64,000 nt of DNA from Plantago ovata (GCA_028274465.1 CM051456.1:42654870-42718869), one strand, 5' to 3'; shown: positions 23,101-35,677, counted from the stretch's first letter. The notes: generated by a model not told the origin, from the sequence alone. Translations and numbers: made by a program.

Positions 23101-24665
23101 TTCTCATCCTTTCTCTTATCTCCTTTCCACACGACTTTCTCCTCTCCAGGTTTTCCCAGGGATATAGCCTTGGTTCGACAATCCAGTTGTGCGTAGTTCT
23201 CGGACAGCCAATCCATACCCAGAATAACATCGTAGGTTGATAGAGGTAGAAATATAAGGTCAGCAGGGAAAGTTCTTCCTAGGATGGAAATCTCGCATCG
23301 CTCGACAAACTTCTTAGTGATTAAACTAGCTCCCAAAGGCGTACATACTTCTAAAGCGTGGGGTAAAACTTTGTATGGTAAAACGAGTGACTCAGCAAAT
23401 ACTTCAGCAATAAATGAATGCGTAGCACCAGGATCAAATAAAGCTTTAGAAGAAGTTTGAGCGATCAGTAGCGTACCTTCAACCACATTCGCGGTGTCAG
23501 GAACTTCATGACCACCTATGCTGTAAACTCGGGGCTTTGCCATAGTACCCTTTCCATCACTTCTCGGAGCATAGTCTCCTGGTCTTCCTCCTTTGAAAAT
23601 GGCATGACGGTTCGGGCAGTGGCTGATCTTGTGATCCTTGCTCCCACAAGCCAAACATAAGCCTTGTCTTTTCCAGCATTTGTGCTCATTGTGGTTGACT
23701 CCCCCACAGTAGTTGCAGTTCTTCCTTGCCTGGGATGACTGCCCAGACCCTTCAGTGGTGTTGCAAGAACGGTTGTCATGCTGAGTACGGGAATACTTCG
23801 CCGGTGGTGCTTGATATCCAGATTGATATCCACCTCGACTCTCCCTCTTGTATCCAGATTGGCTTCCTCCTCCATGGCTCCCAGAAGAACTAGAGTAGTT
23901 CCTCTTGCTAGAGTATGGCTTATCAGCCATCTTGATCTCCTTGAGACCACTTTCTACCTCGGATGCGAGTTCGACAACCTTGAGATAGGTAGGCATGTCG
24001 GTCCCAAACAAACTGTACCAGATCTCAGAGTTCAGGCCCTTCACAAAGTGACGAACCTTCTCTCGTTCATCGTCCTGGAAATGCGGCACATACTTCAGTA
24101 GTCGGGTAAATTCCGAGTCATAGTCGGCAACATCCATGTTCCCTTGCACCAAAGCTTGAAATTCATCTCTCTGGTTCTCGCGGACCAGGCGAGGCACGTA
24201 CTTGTCCATGAAATCCTTGGTGAAGTTCTCCCAGGTACGAGCAACTCCCTCTTGCCTCCATCTTGCATTAACGGTCCTCCACCAGTTCCTGGCGGCTCCC
24301 ACGAACTGGAAAGCAGCAAGCTCGATTTTCCTCTCGTCCGGATAGTGCAGGATCGAGAATAAGTTCTCCATACTTTCGATCCAGAGCTCAGCCTTACGGG
24401 CATCAGGTGTTCCCTCGAACCTTTCAGGATGGAAACGAGTGAATCGTTCTGCAGCTTGATCGATGGTCTGGATCGGCGGTGGTGGCGGAGGAGCTGGCTG
24501 AACAGGTGGTGCTCTAGCGCGGCGAATGGTTTCGCTGAAATTTCCCAAAGCAGCGATGATACGGTCCACTTGGTCTTCATTTTCAGCATGCTGATCAACT
24601 CCACTTCCATTGTTGCTGGCACAACGAGTGTTTCTGCGACTCAGACTCATTCTAACAGAGGGCAC
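20115..24665 (-). pseudogene. Tekay-1 gag-pol polyprotein with chromodomain, one in-frame stop
   Basis: Single minus-strand frame from ATG 24665. Gag lies at residues about 70-230. Two CCHC knuckles ([28 protein letters not shown]) lie near residues 315-350. Protease has [10 protein letters not shown] near 410, a D-P-G form I believe occurs in other plant Tekay elements. RT has [10 protein letters not shown] near 744; RNase H follows, then the integrase zinc domain and core (MDFVTGLP). A TAA at 21096-21098 ends the open frame at 1189 residues. The same frame resumes with SIVSDRDPKF and runs to 20115. The third integrase acidic residue is Val (QTDGQSVRTIQTLED; GTA, tac at 20910-20912 on the plus strand) where the family has Glu. 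The C-terminus (VRILDQKVQQLRNRQIKQVKVLWRS...EATWE) is chromodomain-like; in chromoviruses it directs integration to heterochromatin. Confidence 0.95.
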
Positions 24666-25014
24666 TACTTAGCAGTTGATTTAACAACCTCGAATCCCTA
24701 ACTTAGAAAGGAACAGAAAACAAAGAACTAAGGCCAGGACTTAATCTTCTACAACAGGTATAAACTGAGCAGTGAAGAAGAAAACATGCATTGAACTTTA
24801 AAACAAAACGCAAAAACAAGAAAATCAACGAAGTCTCAAAACAGCCAAGCATGCAATTAAACAAAGGAAAATCGGTCTCTACTCGTCTTAGCGAGAAAAT
24901 AGAAAAGCACAGAGTCAAGTAAACGGAAAAGCATAAACAGTCTCACTCGGCTGAACTAAAAAAAACTCGCTTGGCAAAAAGGAAGTTCGGTACGAGCTCG
25001 AAAAGGCATCTATC

Positions 25015-25485
25015 CTAATAAGCGTCCTCGATATCATCTTCAGAACGTCGTTCGAGCACGTGAGCATCTCCTCCTTCTTCCTCAGAGGGGTCCTCCTTGG
25101 GTTCTTCTTCGGATTCTTCTTTGGGTTCTCCTTCACTCTCCACTCTACGTGATGGTCCGCAACCCTCGGGGAACGTCCTCCGAGCCTTCCTCCTGCGAAT
25201 CCTGATGCCTAGGTTGGACGCGGTTAACGAAACAAAGCCAGAGTGCTCCTTTGCAGCGCGTAAAGCCGTCTTAAGGAATCCGATTTCCGCTTCCTTCGTT
25301 GCTATTTCGTCTCGAAGCTTAAAGTTTTCCAGCCAGTAGTGATCTCGTTCATGAACGACCCTATCCATCATGAATCCAGGGTAAACGCCAACAACAGGAA
25401 CAGAGGTATACGGGTTAAACTCTCCTTCGACTAGGCGGTAACGAATAACCTTCTTTTCAGAACTCATACCTATCTGTAAGCACAC
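25015..25485 (-). CDS. Tekay-1 leader ORF, function unknown
   Basis: Open frame of 156 codons in the 5' leader, between the primer site and gag, same strand as the element. A second Met at residue 7 (MSSEKK) gives a better start. The N-terminal half looks folded (YRLVEGEFNPYTSVPVVGVYPGFMMDRVV). A short helical, possibly coiled-coil stretch follows (RDEIATKEAEIGFLKTALRAAKEHSG), then a basic patch (IRRRKARR) and an acidic Glu/Pro-rich tail (EEPKEDPSEEEGGD). I do not recognise a domain. It is open, while the downstream polyprotein has a stop. It could be an accessory protein of this subfamily or a captured fragment. Confidence 0.5.
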   Translation of the reverse strand: MCLQIGMSSEKKVIRYRLVEGEFNPYTSVPVVGVYPGFMMDRVVHERDHYWLENFKLRDEIATKEAEIGFLKTALRAAKEHSGFVSLTASNLGIRIRRRKARRTFPEGCGPSRRVESEGEPKEESEEEPKEDPSEEEGGDAHVLERRSEDDIEDAY

Positions 25486-25730
25486 GCGTATTTAACTAGT
25501 TAATAACTACGTCAAAATCAAAACAACCGCGGAAGGTCAACAGTTTCAGAAACGGGTCAGAAAAGTCGTCAGAATCAGAACGGAGAAGATGAAGAAACGG
25601 TTTAAGGTTAGTACGCAAGACTCGAATCAGGAAAGCAACAGAAAATACAAGACCTAACCAGCGACTCGGACCCTCATACACACCCCAAAGGTCAAAAGAT
25701 CCTAGCCTAGCAAGCTTGAGTTTGAACTCA

Positions 25731-25743
25731 AGCTCTGATACCA
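25731..25743 (-). other. Tekay-1 primer binding site
   Basis: Minus-strand tggtatcagagct, complementary to the 3' end of initiator tRNA-Met, two bases inside the 5' LTR. Confidence 0.92.
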
Positions 25744-25745
25744 AC

Positions 25746-28296
25746 TGTAACGGTATCGATTTTGAAAACAAAATAATTTCTTGAAAAAAAAAATCCAAAA
25801 TAACTTTAGTAGCAACGGTCGACAATTAATGCCAAAATAATCTTTGATGCGCACAGCGCTAACAGAAACAAGTAAATATCCAACGATAAACTTAGAATTC
25901 AAATGAAATAACGAGTGAAAACAGTAAAAAGTTCATCTTCTTATTTTGAAATAAAATCCCAAGACACCCCAGACCCTTCTCTCAGTCGCTGGCATCCTAT
26001 TCGCGAACATCCGCAGCAGCATCTGGAAGGAAGGAATTTTGAAAACAAGAGAGTGTGAGATAAAGGATCTCAGTGAGGTTCTAAGTTAAAAACAGAAAGT
26101 AAACAGTTTTGAAATCAAAATCCTTTTCAGAAAAACAAACAAAGAGAACAGATCACATAACAGAATAACAGAACAGATAAGCTGAAGACCGTTGGTGCAA
26201 CCCGCCTTATTGCTCCTACTCCCAGAATGCCCTTATAACTCCCTCCAGAGGGTACACAACTCCGGACAGAAACACAAACCCCCGTGTACTTTGGGGAAAC
26301 AGAACCTACGACCCTAATAGACCTCAGCGACTTCTGCCTCGCGCCTAAAAGGGAATAGACTAGGCAATAATCAAGCAAACCCGATAGTCCTCTACTACCC
26401 AAGCCTACCTAATTACAACCTAATCGATCTCTCACACAGAAACAAAACAGATACAGAACAACAGACACAAATAATCAAACACCGAGAGGTGTTCCTGTAG
26501 AAAAGTCAGTCCAGAACGGAGTAGCAATAAACACAGAAAGTAAATAGTCATATTTAGGACTTAAATACTTTTACGCGGAAGCATACAGTAAAACAGTATA
26601 AGTAGTAGTAGGTACAAGTTGTCACATATCCTTCCAGTTTTTCGCAAATAAATAGGTTTAGGGGTGAACACTCACCTTAACTTGCGAGTAAAAGATCTCC
26701 AACGAGTAATGAGCTTACGGGTTATCGAACAACGGAGAACCTAAAAAGAAAGTACTATTTACACTTTAGAAGTCGAACGGACGGAAGGAAAAAGGTTGAA
26801 AAAGAAGTGGTAAAGACGGGGTTCGAACTCGGGACCTCTAAGTTAGTCAAGCAAGAACCTAACCAACTAGGCTAGCAAGTCAAGTCATTATTAAATTACA
26901 AAAACAAAAACTAAGTTGAAACATTTTCAGAAATACTCTTTCGGTTTTTAGACTCTGGAAATTACCAAAATACCCTCAGTGGTAAATTGCAAAAAGATCC
27001 TTTTCAAAATCAGAAAGTACAAACAAAACCAGAAGTTTTCCAAACATACCTATCAGTCCTCACAGAATAAAATGGTTTACGAAAAAGTCCTCTGTCAGTC
27101 AACTACGGTCAAAGGTAAATTGCAAAAAGGTCCTTTAGGTTTTCAGACTTCCCAAATCAGTCCACAAAGTTCAAACTAATATCACTAAAGTCCAAAACAG
27201 TCCTTTTCAAGGTCAACAGAAAACTATGGTCAACATACGAGGTCAAAACACAAGTCCGACAACAGCAACCACATTCCAACAAAACCTAAGTCCCGGTTCT
27301 CAGTTCGAATCAAATAACAATATGGCCAGATTGAACAAGGGTAAATTGGTCCAGGGGTAAAAAGTCCAAAACAGAATTCCAATTTCGAATCGAAAGAAAC
27401 AGTAAAGAAATCGAGATTTACCTTCGAACGGGGTTAGAGGGTTGAAACAATCTGCAATTCGAATCAATACCAAAAAGAAAAGAAATCAAAACGAGATTCA
27501 ACCGAAACGCAATCGAGATTGAAATCCAATCCGGTCAAGGAAGGAATGGCTTACCGACTCGGATTGGAACAGAAAGAACCGGCAAGATCGAATCGGCGGC
27601 GTCGAGTGAACCGGCGCGGAGCAGCGAACGGATCGATCGATCGATCGATCGGGTTCGACAGACAGAGAGCGGCGGACAGAACAGGCGGCGCGGCGAATAG
27701 CGGAGAAGAGAACGGAGCCGACGTGACGGATCGACGCGGCGGCGGCTTAGCAAACGGCGCGGCGTACGTGCGAAACAGAACGGGCAGACGGATCGGCACG
27801 ATCAGAAACGGCGCGGAGCGGATGAATCGGGACCGAACGGCACGGCAGCGTGAGCGAATGGCGCGGTGGATCGGAAGCACGCGATCAGGCGGCGGCGGAC
27901 GGACGGAGCAAGGCGGCGGCGGCGATGACAGCGGCAGCAACAACTCTCTCTTTCTCTCTCATTTTCTCTTTCTTTCTTTCTTTCTTTTCTTTCTTTCTTT
28001 CTTCTCTAAATCGTTTTGACGGCAATGAATGAGAGATGGGAGGTAGCTGATTAGGGTTAGGGTTAAGTTACTAATGGGCCGGTCAATGGGCCTTGACTGG
28101 GCTAAAGAATGGGCCAAAAGAGGTCAGAAAGGTCCAGTCTTCCAGCTTGATCCAAACGAAACGAAACGAACTAACTTACGCGAAATTAATTAAATAATTA
28201 TCGAATAAAAATTTACACCGATAATTAATTAACTAAATTAAATAATTAAATAATAAAATAATAAATAAATAAATAAATAAAAGATGGGGTGTTACA
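25746..28296 (-). repeat. Tekay-1 5' LTR
   Basis: LTR of 2551 bp. It matches 17634-20103 apart from point changes and three length differences: about 42 bp near 25910-25950, about 12 bp near 28082 and a longer (cttt)n run near 27970-28005. A (gatc)n stretch lies near 27630-27650. Two ttaggg-like units near 28055 are too few to be telomeric. Confidence 0.94.
26809..26882 (-). other. tRNA-like sequence with A and B boxes (5' LTR copy)
   Basis: Second copy of the tRNA-like module: A-box tagcctagttgg at 26863-26874 and B-box gttcgaacc at 26819-26828 on the minus strand. It appears unchanged relative to the copy at 18653-18727. Confidence 0.55.
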
Positions 28297-28301
28297 TATA
28301 C

Positions 28302-29078
28302 GACTCAAAGAGAGGCTTTCTCCCAGCTAGGCATGGGATTGTCTTATCAGTTAAGGATAGTCCTAAAACTGATGAAGAAAGAAATGCGATGAGTCGTGCG
28401 CCCTATGCTTCGGCAGTAAGGTCTATAATGTATGCAATGAATTGCACAAGGCCCGATGTGGCATATGCGCTTAGTGTCACTTGTCGACACCAACAGAATC
28501 CAGGAGTACCTCACTGGACTGCTGTAAAGAACATTCTTAAGTACCTTCGACGGACTAAGAAAATGTTCTTGGTGTTTGGTGGAGAACCAGAATTAAAGAT
28601 GTCTGGTTATGTCGACGCTGGATTTGAATCAGATCCTGATGACTTTGAGTCATAGACAGGATACGTATTCAAATTGAACGGAGGAGCTATCTGTTGGAAG
28701 AGTTCTAAGCAAGCCACGATTGCTAACTCATCCACAGAAGCCGAGTGCATTACTGAATCAGAAGCATCGTAAGAAGCTGTCTGGATTTCAGAGTTCTTGA
28801 AGGAATTGAGGGTTGTTCCTGCTCCTAGTCCAATAACGATTTATTGTGACAATACGGGCGCCGTCGCTCAAGCTAGGGAGCCTAGATCTACAAACAAGAA
28901 CAAACATGTACTTAGAAAATATCACGTTATACGTGGGATTATAGAGGAGAAGTTAGTATAGAACGTGTCTCTACCACGGAGAACGTGGCAGATCCTTTCA
29001 CCAAGGTCTTATCAGTGGAATTCCACTTAAGACATTATGCTAATCTGGGTATTAGGCATAAAGGTGACTGGCTCTAGT
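28302..29078 (+). pseudogene. Copia-1 pol, C-terminal part: RT end and RNase H
   Basis: Continuation of the RT interrupted at 17633, starting SKRGFLPARHGIVLS. It includes the connection region (MYAMNCTRPDVAYALSVTCRHQQNPG) and RNase H motifs (SGYVDAGFESD; SSTEAECI; IYCDNTGAVAQA). A TAG after FES near 28653, a TAA near 28769 and a TAG near 28959, followed by frame loss, destroy it. Confidence 0.9.
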
Positions 29079-29091
29079 CCAAGTGGGAGAT
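29079..29091 (+). other. Copia-1 polypurine tract
   Basis: ccaagtgggagat immediately before the 3' LTR; the aagtgggaga core is typical of plant Copia elements. Confidence 0.85.
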
Positions 29092-31170
29092 TGATAGTGT
29101 ATATGTCCTAGAGACAGTCCTTACTAAGGGCATAGTGCCCTTATAGAGGGCATATATGTACTATTACACAGGTCAACGTAATATAATATATGTTTGTTGC
29201 TTTTACTATTGAGTATCGCTTTCATATTTATATTACACCAAGCATGCAGCATGTCATATCTCTATTACTGTCTGTATTGATATTAAACATGTCCCCTCGG
29301 ATGGATGACCGATCACACAGATAGTGGGAGCTATGTGAGTTATCATCTATCCCAAACTCTCCCTAGTCGAGGTTCATCTCGGATGTAGGGGTCTGAATGA
29401 ACCAGATGAGACTAGTATGCGTGGAGGTTATACTTGTTGGAGCAAGTGTGAGCCGATCCCACGGCCACGGAACGGATTGTTGGACAATCGAGAAACGTTC
29501 CCATAACTGCGCATAGTTGTTCAAAAAAGGATTATCGAACAATGGAAGTACCCACCGGACACTCCAGTCGATGTATACTCTACACCGAAGTGTCTATGGG
29601 AACCGGTAAGTTGTCGAAGTGATGCCGATCGTCCTTTGTACTTACAGGACTTTATCATCACATTTGTTGCGCCATATCCTTGGTGGACCCGTCGATGTCA
29701 GCTCTGAATAAGCAGCTGACCTAAGACACGATCCAGGATTATGGTTACATACAAATGGGGGTGATAAGTGATTCTGTGAAGGATTCATCTCTCAAGTGTA
29801 GCACAGGAGAGAACTGCTCATAGTCTGCATAGTTGTGTTGGTAAAGTCACTGGCCAGTGCAAATGATATATTATGATGGTCATAAGTATATATTAACCAA
29901 GAAACTCCCTGAGACGCCCGTGGATGTATTATTGGGATAGACACTTCATCGATCCTAGATGCATTCGAGCAAGTCAGATGAAGAGACGTTACCATCGCCG
30001 CGTTGAGCGCAACAGACTTCGCAACGAAAGGGTTAGCTTTGAGAAACCTCTCAAACGTCCTCATGTGTTAATATTGCAAATGGAACCGTCTAGGAATTCC
30101 ATGTTGCCTAGTCTAGGACTTGCTTAATACGATGAGGCCCTATGGGTCACACTATGTGGTGATTCAGCCTATCAGAATATCCTTGAAGATGGAATCGCAA
30201 TTAATTTGGAATTAATTGTGATTGATGGATTATAATTGATTTGGAATTAATTATAATATTTGGTGGCTCAATTAATGATTTGGAATTATTAATTAAATTG
30301 GCTGATTAATTGTATTTTATGTAAATACAATCAAAGATTATATTTTGGAAATATGTAGAGGTTTGATTTGAAAGGATATGTTAATTTAGAATTAACATAT
30401 GCACATGGAAAAGTCTACTTGGAGTTTGAATTGCCTTAGAACTATAAGTGGGTCCCAAAATCGGGACCCACCTAGTGTCCCTGGGAGAGCGCGCGCGCGT
30501 ACGCTGGATAGGGGAAGGAGTTCGACTCCTTCCTCTATTAGAAGTCCAAGGGATAAGTTAGATTTTCCTGATTGAGTTTTAATTTGATTGGGAAAGAATC
30601 TAGACTTGATATTGGTTTCCTTGTGCGATAAGAATTAGATTCTTATTCCTTTACGAAGTCTAATTGCTTATGCTTTAGGCTTCTATTGACTACTATATAT
30701 AGTAGACTATTTGAGAGTTTTTGAGATACAGTTGAATAGACTTTCACAGTCATTCTACCCAGTTTTCTTAGAGAAAATAAAAACTCTCCCCTCCTCTATA
30801 GTCATCCGCGCGCGCCACCTCACTGGAGGAATTGCCGTCCCGTCTTCTTGGTCACACAAAGAATATACTAGCATTCTTCCGATAGGCTGTTCATCCGTGG
30901 ATACCAAGGTTGAGGTTCTAGGAGCTGGAAACTAACTCTTATTGTCTTGCAGATAATCAGAGTATTGCAGATATCTTCGACTTCGGCGAAGGAGAAAGAT
31001 ACACCGGATTATTACGAAGACTTGAAAGCTGCTTTGGAAGTAACGTTAGTCTTCTAATTGACGTGTTTATATATATACGACATATGCATAATCAATTAAC
31101 ATGTATGTTAAGAAATTTTTTGAAATTCCGCTGCGTACCCTAGGGGTAACTCTGACCATATTTTCTTACA
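29092..31170 (+). repeat. Copia-1 3' LTR
   Basis: LTR of 2079 bp, nearly the same as 10848-12920, with scattered substitutions and small indels. TATA-like sequence at about 30691-30704. It ends ttttcttaca, followed by the target duplication gaaac. Confidence 0.94.
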
Positions 31171-31175
31171 GAAAC

Positions 31176-32424
31176 CACTCTAGACGTAGAGATTGGGAAA
31201 GAAGTTTGTGGAATAGCTATGGAAGCTTATCCAGATGTGTCAAACTACGAGTTCTGCCTCATGGCCGGTCAGGTAAATAATCCTACCTCTGACTCAGACT
31301 CAGAAAGTGAAGACGAGATTGACCTTGACAAGATTCAAGGAGAAATCGAAAGATTTGAGAAAACTCTGAGCAGACAGCAAGAGAAACTACAGATTGCTGA
31401 AACTCTAACTAAGCAGACTACTGAAAAGTATATCTTGCTGAAGGAAGAGACAGAAGAAAAGGATGCTGAAATAAGGCGTCTTAAGAAGTTGATTGCTGAA
31501 GCTACAGAGAAGAATTCTCAAATGGCATTAGAATTGGAAGAATATCAGTCCTCAATTCTAAAGTTACTTGCTGAAATTCAAGAGATGATGAAAATCAATT
31601 TCAAATCTTATGCTGAACCAAGTAATACGCTGACTGAACTAAACTCTTATTTGAGAGATCCATCTCAGAAAGAAGGTTTAGGCGCAACGTATGAAGGTGA
31701 TGACGTAGAAATCTTGAGTAAAGACAAATCATCGATTTCCTTCGTACGTGCTACTGATGGTGGTCAACCAGAACTCGATCAGTTTGGTCAATCTAAGGTT
31801 GCTGAAACATGCAATCAAGTACCTACGACCGTAAAGCCCGCTGTTGCTACTCAAAGTAACAAGACTTTAAAAGGAAAACAGGTTGCTGAGAAGCAAACTG
31901 TAAAGAAGAAGGATGTTGTAAAGCATTCCGCCAAATAAGTTGCTGAAAAGCAATTTGTTAAGTCAAAAGGCAAGGTTACTAAAAGTAATCAGAAGACCTT
32001 TGCTGACAAACCTGAATCAAGTAAGTTTGCTGACACAAAAGCTCAGCATTCTCCGAAAAGTGGACTCGGTTTCAAAACCAAGCAAAGTCAACTTTTTCAC
32101 GAGTATAAACAAAGTCAGCAAAGATACTTGAAAGAGATGAACAAAATCAAGCCTAAGAGTTCTGAAAAGACTCTAAATGCTAGGGCTAGAAGGAACCTTG
32201 CTAGAAAAGAACTTACTGAAAAGTATGTTCAGCAAAAAGGTCAACCGAGCAAGACACCACATCAAAAAGTGGACTTGATCACCACGAATCAAAAGTCTTT
32301 CAGCTCAAAACCTCCTAGTTCCTCAGCAAGTAGAAAACAAGTCAAAGTTGAAAAACTTAAGACTTGGGTTTCCACTGGACGCTTTCTTGAACATGTTAAT
32401 GGACATCCAATATTGGATAATTAA
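31176..32424 (+). pseudogene. Sire-2 gag, C-terminal part
   Basis: In-frame continuation of the gag split at 10847. It has a coiled-coil-like region (about 31300-31620: LDKIQGEIERFEKTLSRQQEKLQIAE and following heptads) and then a lysine-rich, repetitive region with many VAEKQ/FADK units. TAA at 31936-31938 is an in-frame stop; the same frame reopens at once and runs to TAA 32422-32424. The long coiled-coil extension after the zinc knuckle fits a Sirevirus Gag. The next frame starts at about 32430. Confidence 0.8.
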
Positions 32425-35400
32425 CTTGTTTGCTCTTGATTGTGCAGACTTCAGCCGCGGAGACAAACGATGCAATCTGGCACTTTGACAGTGGCTGTGG
32501 AAAGCACATGACGGGCAACAAGAATAACCTTATAAACTATAGACGGTGGTCTAAAGGTCCAACAATAAGGTTTGTTGGTGGAGGATTTGGTTCTACAGAA
32601 GGCTATGGTTACGTGAAGTTAGGATGCATTACCATTAGTGGAGTTCTTTATGTCAAAAATCTTAAGTTTAATCTTTTCAGCATGAGTTAGTTTGCTGATA
32701 AAGGATACTTCATCAAGATCAAAAGTGATGAATGTAAACTTATAGATTTTGAGACTAAGAATGTTATTATGATTGCAAGAAGATCAGGAGGCTTGTACAC
32801 CGTAGATTGGTCTTCAGCAATCGTTGAAAAATGCCTTGTCTTAGATCACGATTGCCTTGCTGAAAAAGCATGGTTATGGCATAAACGAACAAGTCATCTA
32901 AACTTCAAGACGCTGAATAAGCTGTTTAAAAAGGCACTTGTAGTTGGATTACCTAAGGTTACTTTTAAGAAGGATGGTGTTTGCAATGCATGACAGCAAG
33001 GAAAGCAAACCAAATCTTCTTTCAAGAACAAGGCAGTACCGTCAACTACAAAACCTTTACAACTCTTGCACATGGACTTGTTTGAATCTTCTTCAACAAG
33101 ATATGCTTGTAAGAAGTATGGTCTGGTCGTGGTAGATGACTATTCAAGATTCACTTGGGTAGTATTCATCAAGCACAAATCTGAAACTAGGACTGAAATA
33201 CCTAACTTGCTGAATAAGCTTGAAGTCATGAAAAATGACAAGGTAAAAGTCATAAGGACAGACCATGATACTGAGTTTGTAAACCAGTACATAACTCAGT
33301 ATTGCACCTCAAAAGGCATACAACATCAGTTATCCTCAGTAAGGACACCACAACAAAACGATGTTGCTGAACGGAAGAATCGTACCCTAAAAGAAGCCGC
33401 AAGAACAATGCTTGCTGACACTGAAATAAGTGAGGCTTACTGGGTTGAAGCGATTAATACCACCTGTTTCACTCAAAACAAATGTTTGATTACTAAGGAA
33501 TACAACAAAACTCCTTATGAATTGTTTGTTGGAAGGCCTCCTAATATCACTCATCTAAGAGTATTTGGTTGCAAGTGTTTCGTTCTTAATAATGGTAGAA
33601 AATACCTAAGAACATTTCAACCAAAGGCAGACGAAGCGATATTTCTCGGTTACTCCTTGCATAGTAAAGCTTATAGAGTTTACAACAAAAAGGTACAAAA
33701 GATCGAAGAATCAATGCATGTTGTATTCTACGAAAAGACACAAGGAGTGCCTGCTGAAGAAGAAATATCAGAATGTATGAAAAAGTTAATCATACATGAG
33801 CAAAGAACTGAATCTAATGCTAGGCAAATCAAGTCAATTGAACTAAATGATGATTCTGACAATGACTCTCCTCCCCCAAGTCATGACAAGATAAATATGG
33901 TTCACGACAAGGAATTTCCAGCAAAAGACGCAGTTGCTCCGGAAGTTGCTGAAACTATGCAACCTCCCGTGCCTGCTGTTGAGTTGCCACAATCTAGCAA
34001 TGCTGAACAAGCAGTTGCTGATGAACCAATCTCAGCAGACATAAAAAATTCCAGTAGTACTGAAAAAGTACATGATGAAGAGTCACATGCTGATGAGCAA
34101 ACATATCCAGATCCAACAAGCAGAAAACCTGTTAATAAATGGATTAGAGATCATCCCTCTACGGATATGATTGGTGATATTGATAAACGCCAAGTGACTA
34201 GATCCAAAGTTTCTGCTACTCATGGACTTGCTGAAGAAGCAACTATCGTAGAAGTAGAATCATTGTTCTCTTGCTTTGTTTAAGAAATTGAACCTAAGAC
34301 CATAGAAGAAGCTTTAAAGCATTCTGAATGGATCAAGGCAATGCAAGAAGAACTGGATCAATTTGAAAGGAACAAAGTCTGGAAATTTGTACCACTTGCT
34401 GAAGGCAAGAAATCTATTGGTACAAAGTGGGTGTTCAGAAACAAGCTGAGTGAGTCTGGTGAAGTAACAAGAAATAAAGCACGTTTAGTTGCTTAAGGTT
34501 ACTGTCAGACTGAAGGATTGGACTATGATGGGTCTTATGCACCAGTTGCAAGATTGGATGCAATTAGGCTTTTCTTGGCCTTTGCTGCTCACAATGACTT
34601 CATTGTTTACCAAATGGATGTTAAAAGTGCATTCTTGAATGGTGAACTTGCTGAAGAAGTCTACTTAGAACAACCCCCTGGCTTTGAACTTCCCTCAGAA
34701 ATCAAGATGGTATATAAGCTTCAGAAAGTTGTATATGGTCTAAAGCAAGCACCAAGAGCATGGTATTATACCTTGGCTAAGTTCTTACTGGATAACGGTT
34801 TCAAGAAACGTGAAGTTGATAAAACCTTATTTACCATCAACAATGATGATAAAATTCTCTTAGTTCACATTTATGTGGATGACATTTTTGGATCTAAGGA
34901 CAAGCAACTTTGTGATGATTTTGTCAAACTCATGACAAACAAATTTGAAATGAGTATGATGGGAAAATTGAATTACTTCCTAGGATTGCAAGTCAAGCAA
35001 CTCAAAGATGGAATATTCATAAATCAAGCAAAGTATGCGAAAGAAATGCTCATAAATTTTAGGATCGAAGAGGAAGAGAAACCTGAAAAGATCCCTATGA
35101 GTGTTGGTACCAAATTGGGCTATACTGAAATATGTCAAAGGTACAGTCAATGTTGGATTATGGTATCCTAAAGATTCTGGACTAGAATTGGTTGGTTATT
35201 CTGATGCTGATCATGGAGGATCAACTCTTGATAGAAAAAGTACCTCTGGAACTTGTCAGTTCTTGGGTACTAGATTAATATCATGGTTCAACAAGAAACA
35301 AACCTGTGTTGCCAATTCATCCACTGAATCTGAATACATTGCGGCTGGATGTTGCACAGCTCAAATCCTATGGATTCAGCAACAATTAAGAGATTATGGT

Positions 35401-35658
35401 ATTTCTACAAAGAAAACACCAATCTTTTGTGATAATACAAGTGCTATTGCTATCACGCAAAATCCTAAGTTTCACTCAAGGACTAAGCACATTGATATTA
35501 GACATCATTTCATTAGAGATCATGTGGAAAAGGGAGATATTGAGGTTGTGAAAGTAGGTACTGATGATCAACTTGCTGACATCTTTACTAAGCCCCTACC
35601 AGATAATAGATTCGCAATGCTAAGGTATAACCTTGGATTGATTGAATTACCTCAATAA
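32425..35658 (+). pseudogene. Sire-2 pol: protease, integrase, RT, RNase H
   Basis: Copia order. Protease: WHFDSGCGKHMTG (about 32480). Integrase: zinc domain (HKRTSHLNFKTLNKL...VCNA), where the second Cys of the CxxC pair has become TGA (32991-32993); core LHMDLFES, RTDHDTEFVN and [34 protein letters not shown] and [10 protein letters not shown], one residue shorter than the usual YVDDIIFGS. Further in-frame stops: TAG 32688-32690, TAA 34281-34283, TAA 34494-34496. Between KLG (about 35120) and the connection sequence [15 protein letters not shown] a large part of the RT/RNase H connection is deleted and the frame changes. RNase H follows (SDADHGG, STESEYIA, FCDNTSAIA), ending LPDNRFAMLRYNLGLIELPQ at 35658. 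Confidence 0.93.
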
Positions 35659-35677
35659 AGGATACAATTGGCAGAAT

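Larger units (their letters stand above)
17634..28296 (-). mobile_element. Tekay-1: Ty3/Gypsy chromovirus, Tekay/Del type
   Basis: Complete element of 10,663 bp on the minus strand, inserted in the RT of Copia-1 with target duplication tatac (17629-17633 and 28297-28301). The 5' LTR is at the right (25746-28296) and the 3' LTR at the left (17634-20103). The primer site fits tRNA-iMet. It holds a leader ORF, then a gag-pol frame ending in a chromodomain-like tail that overlaps the polypurine tract. Two lesions, an in-frame TAA and loss of the integrase Glu, make it defective by itself. Confidence 0.95.
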
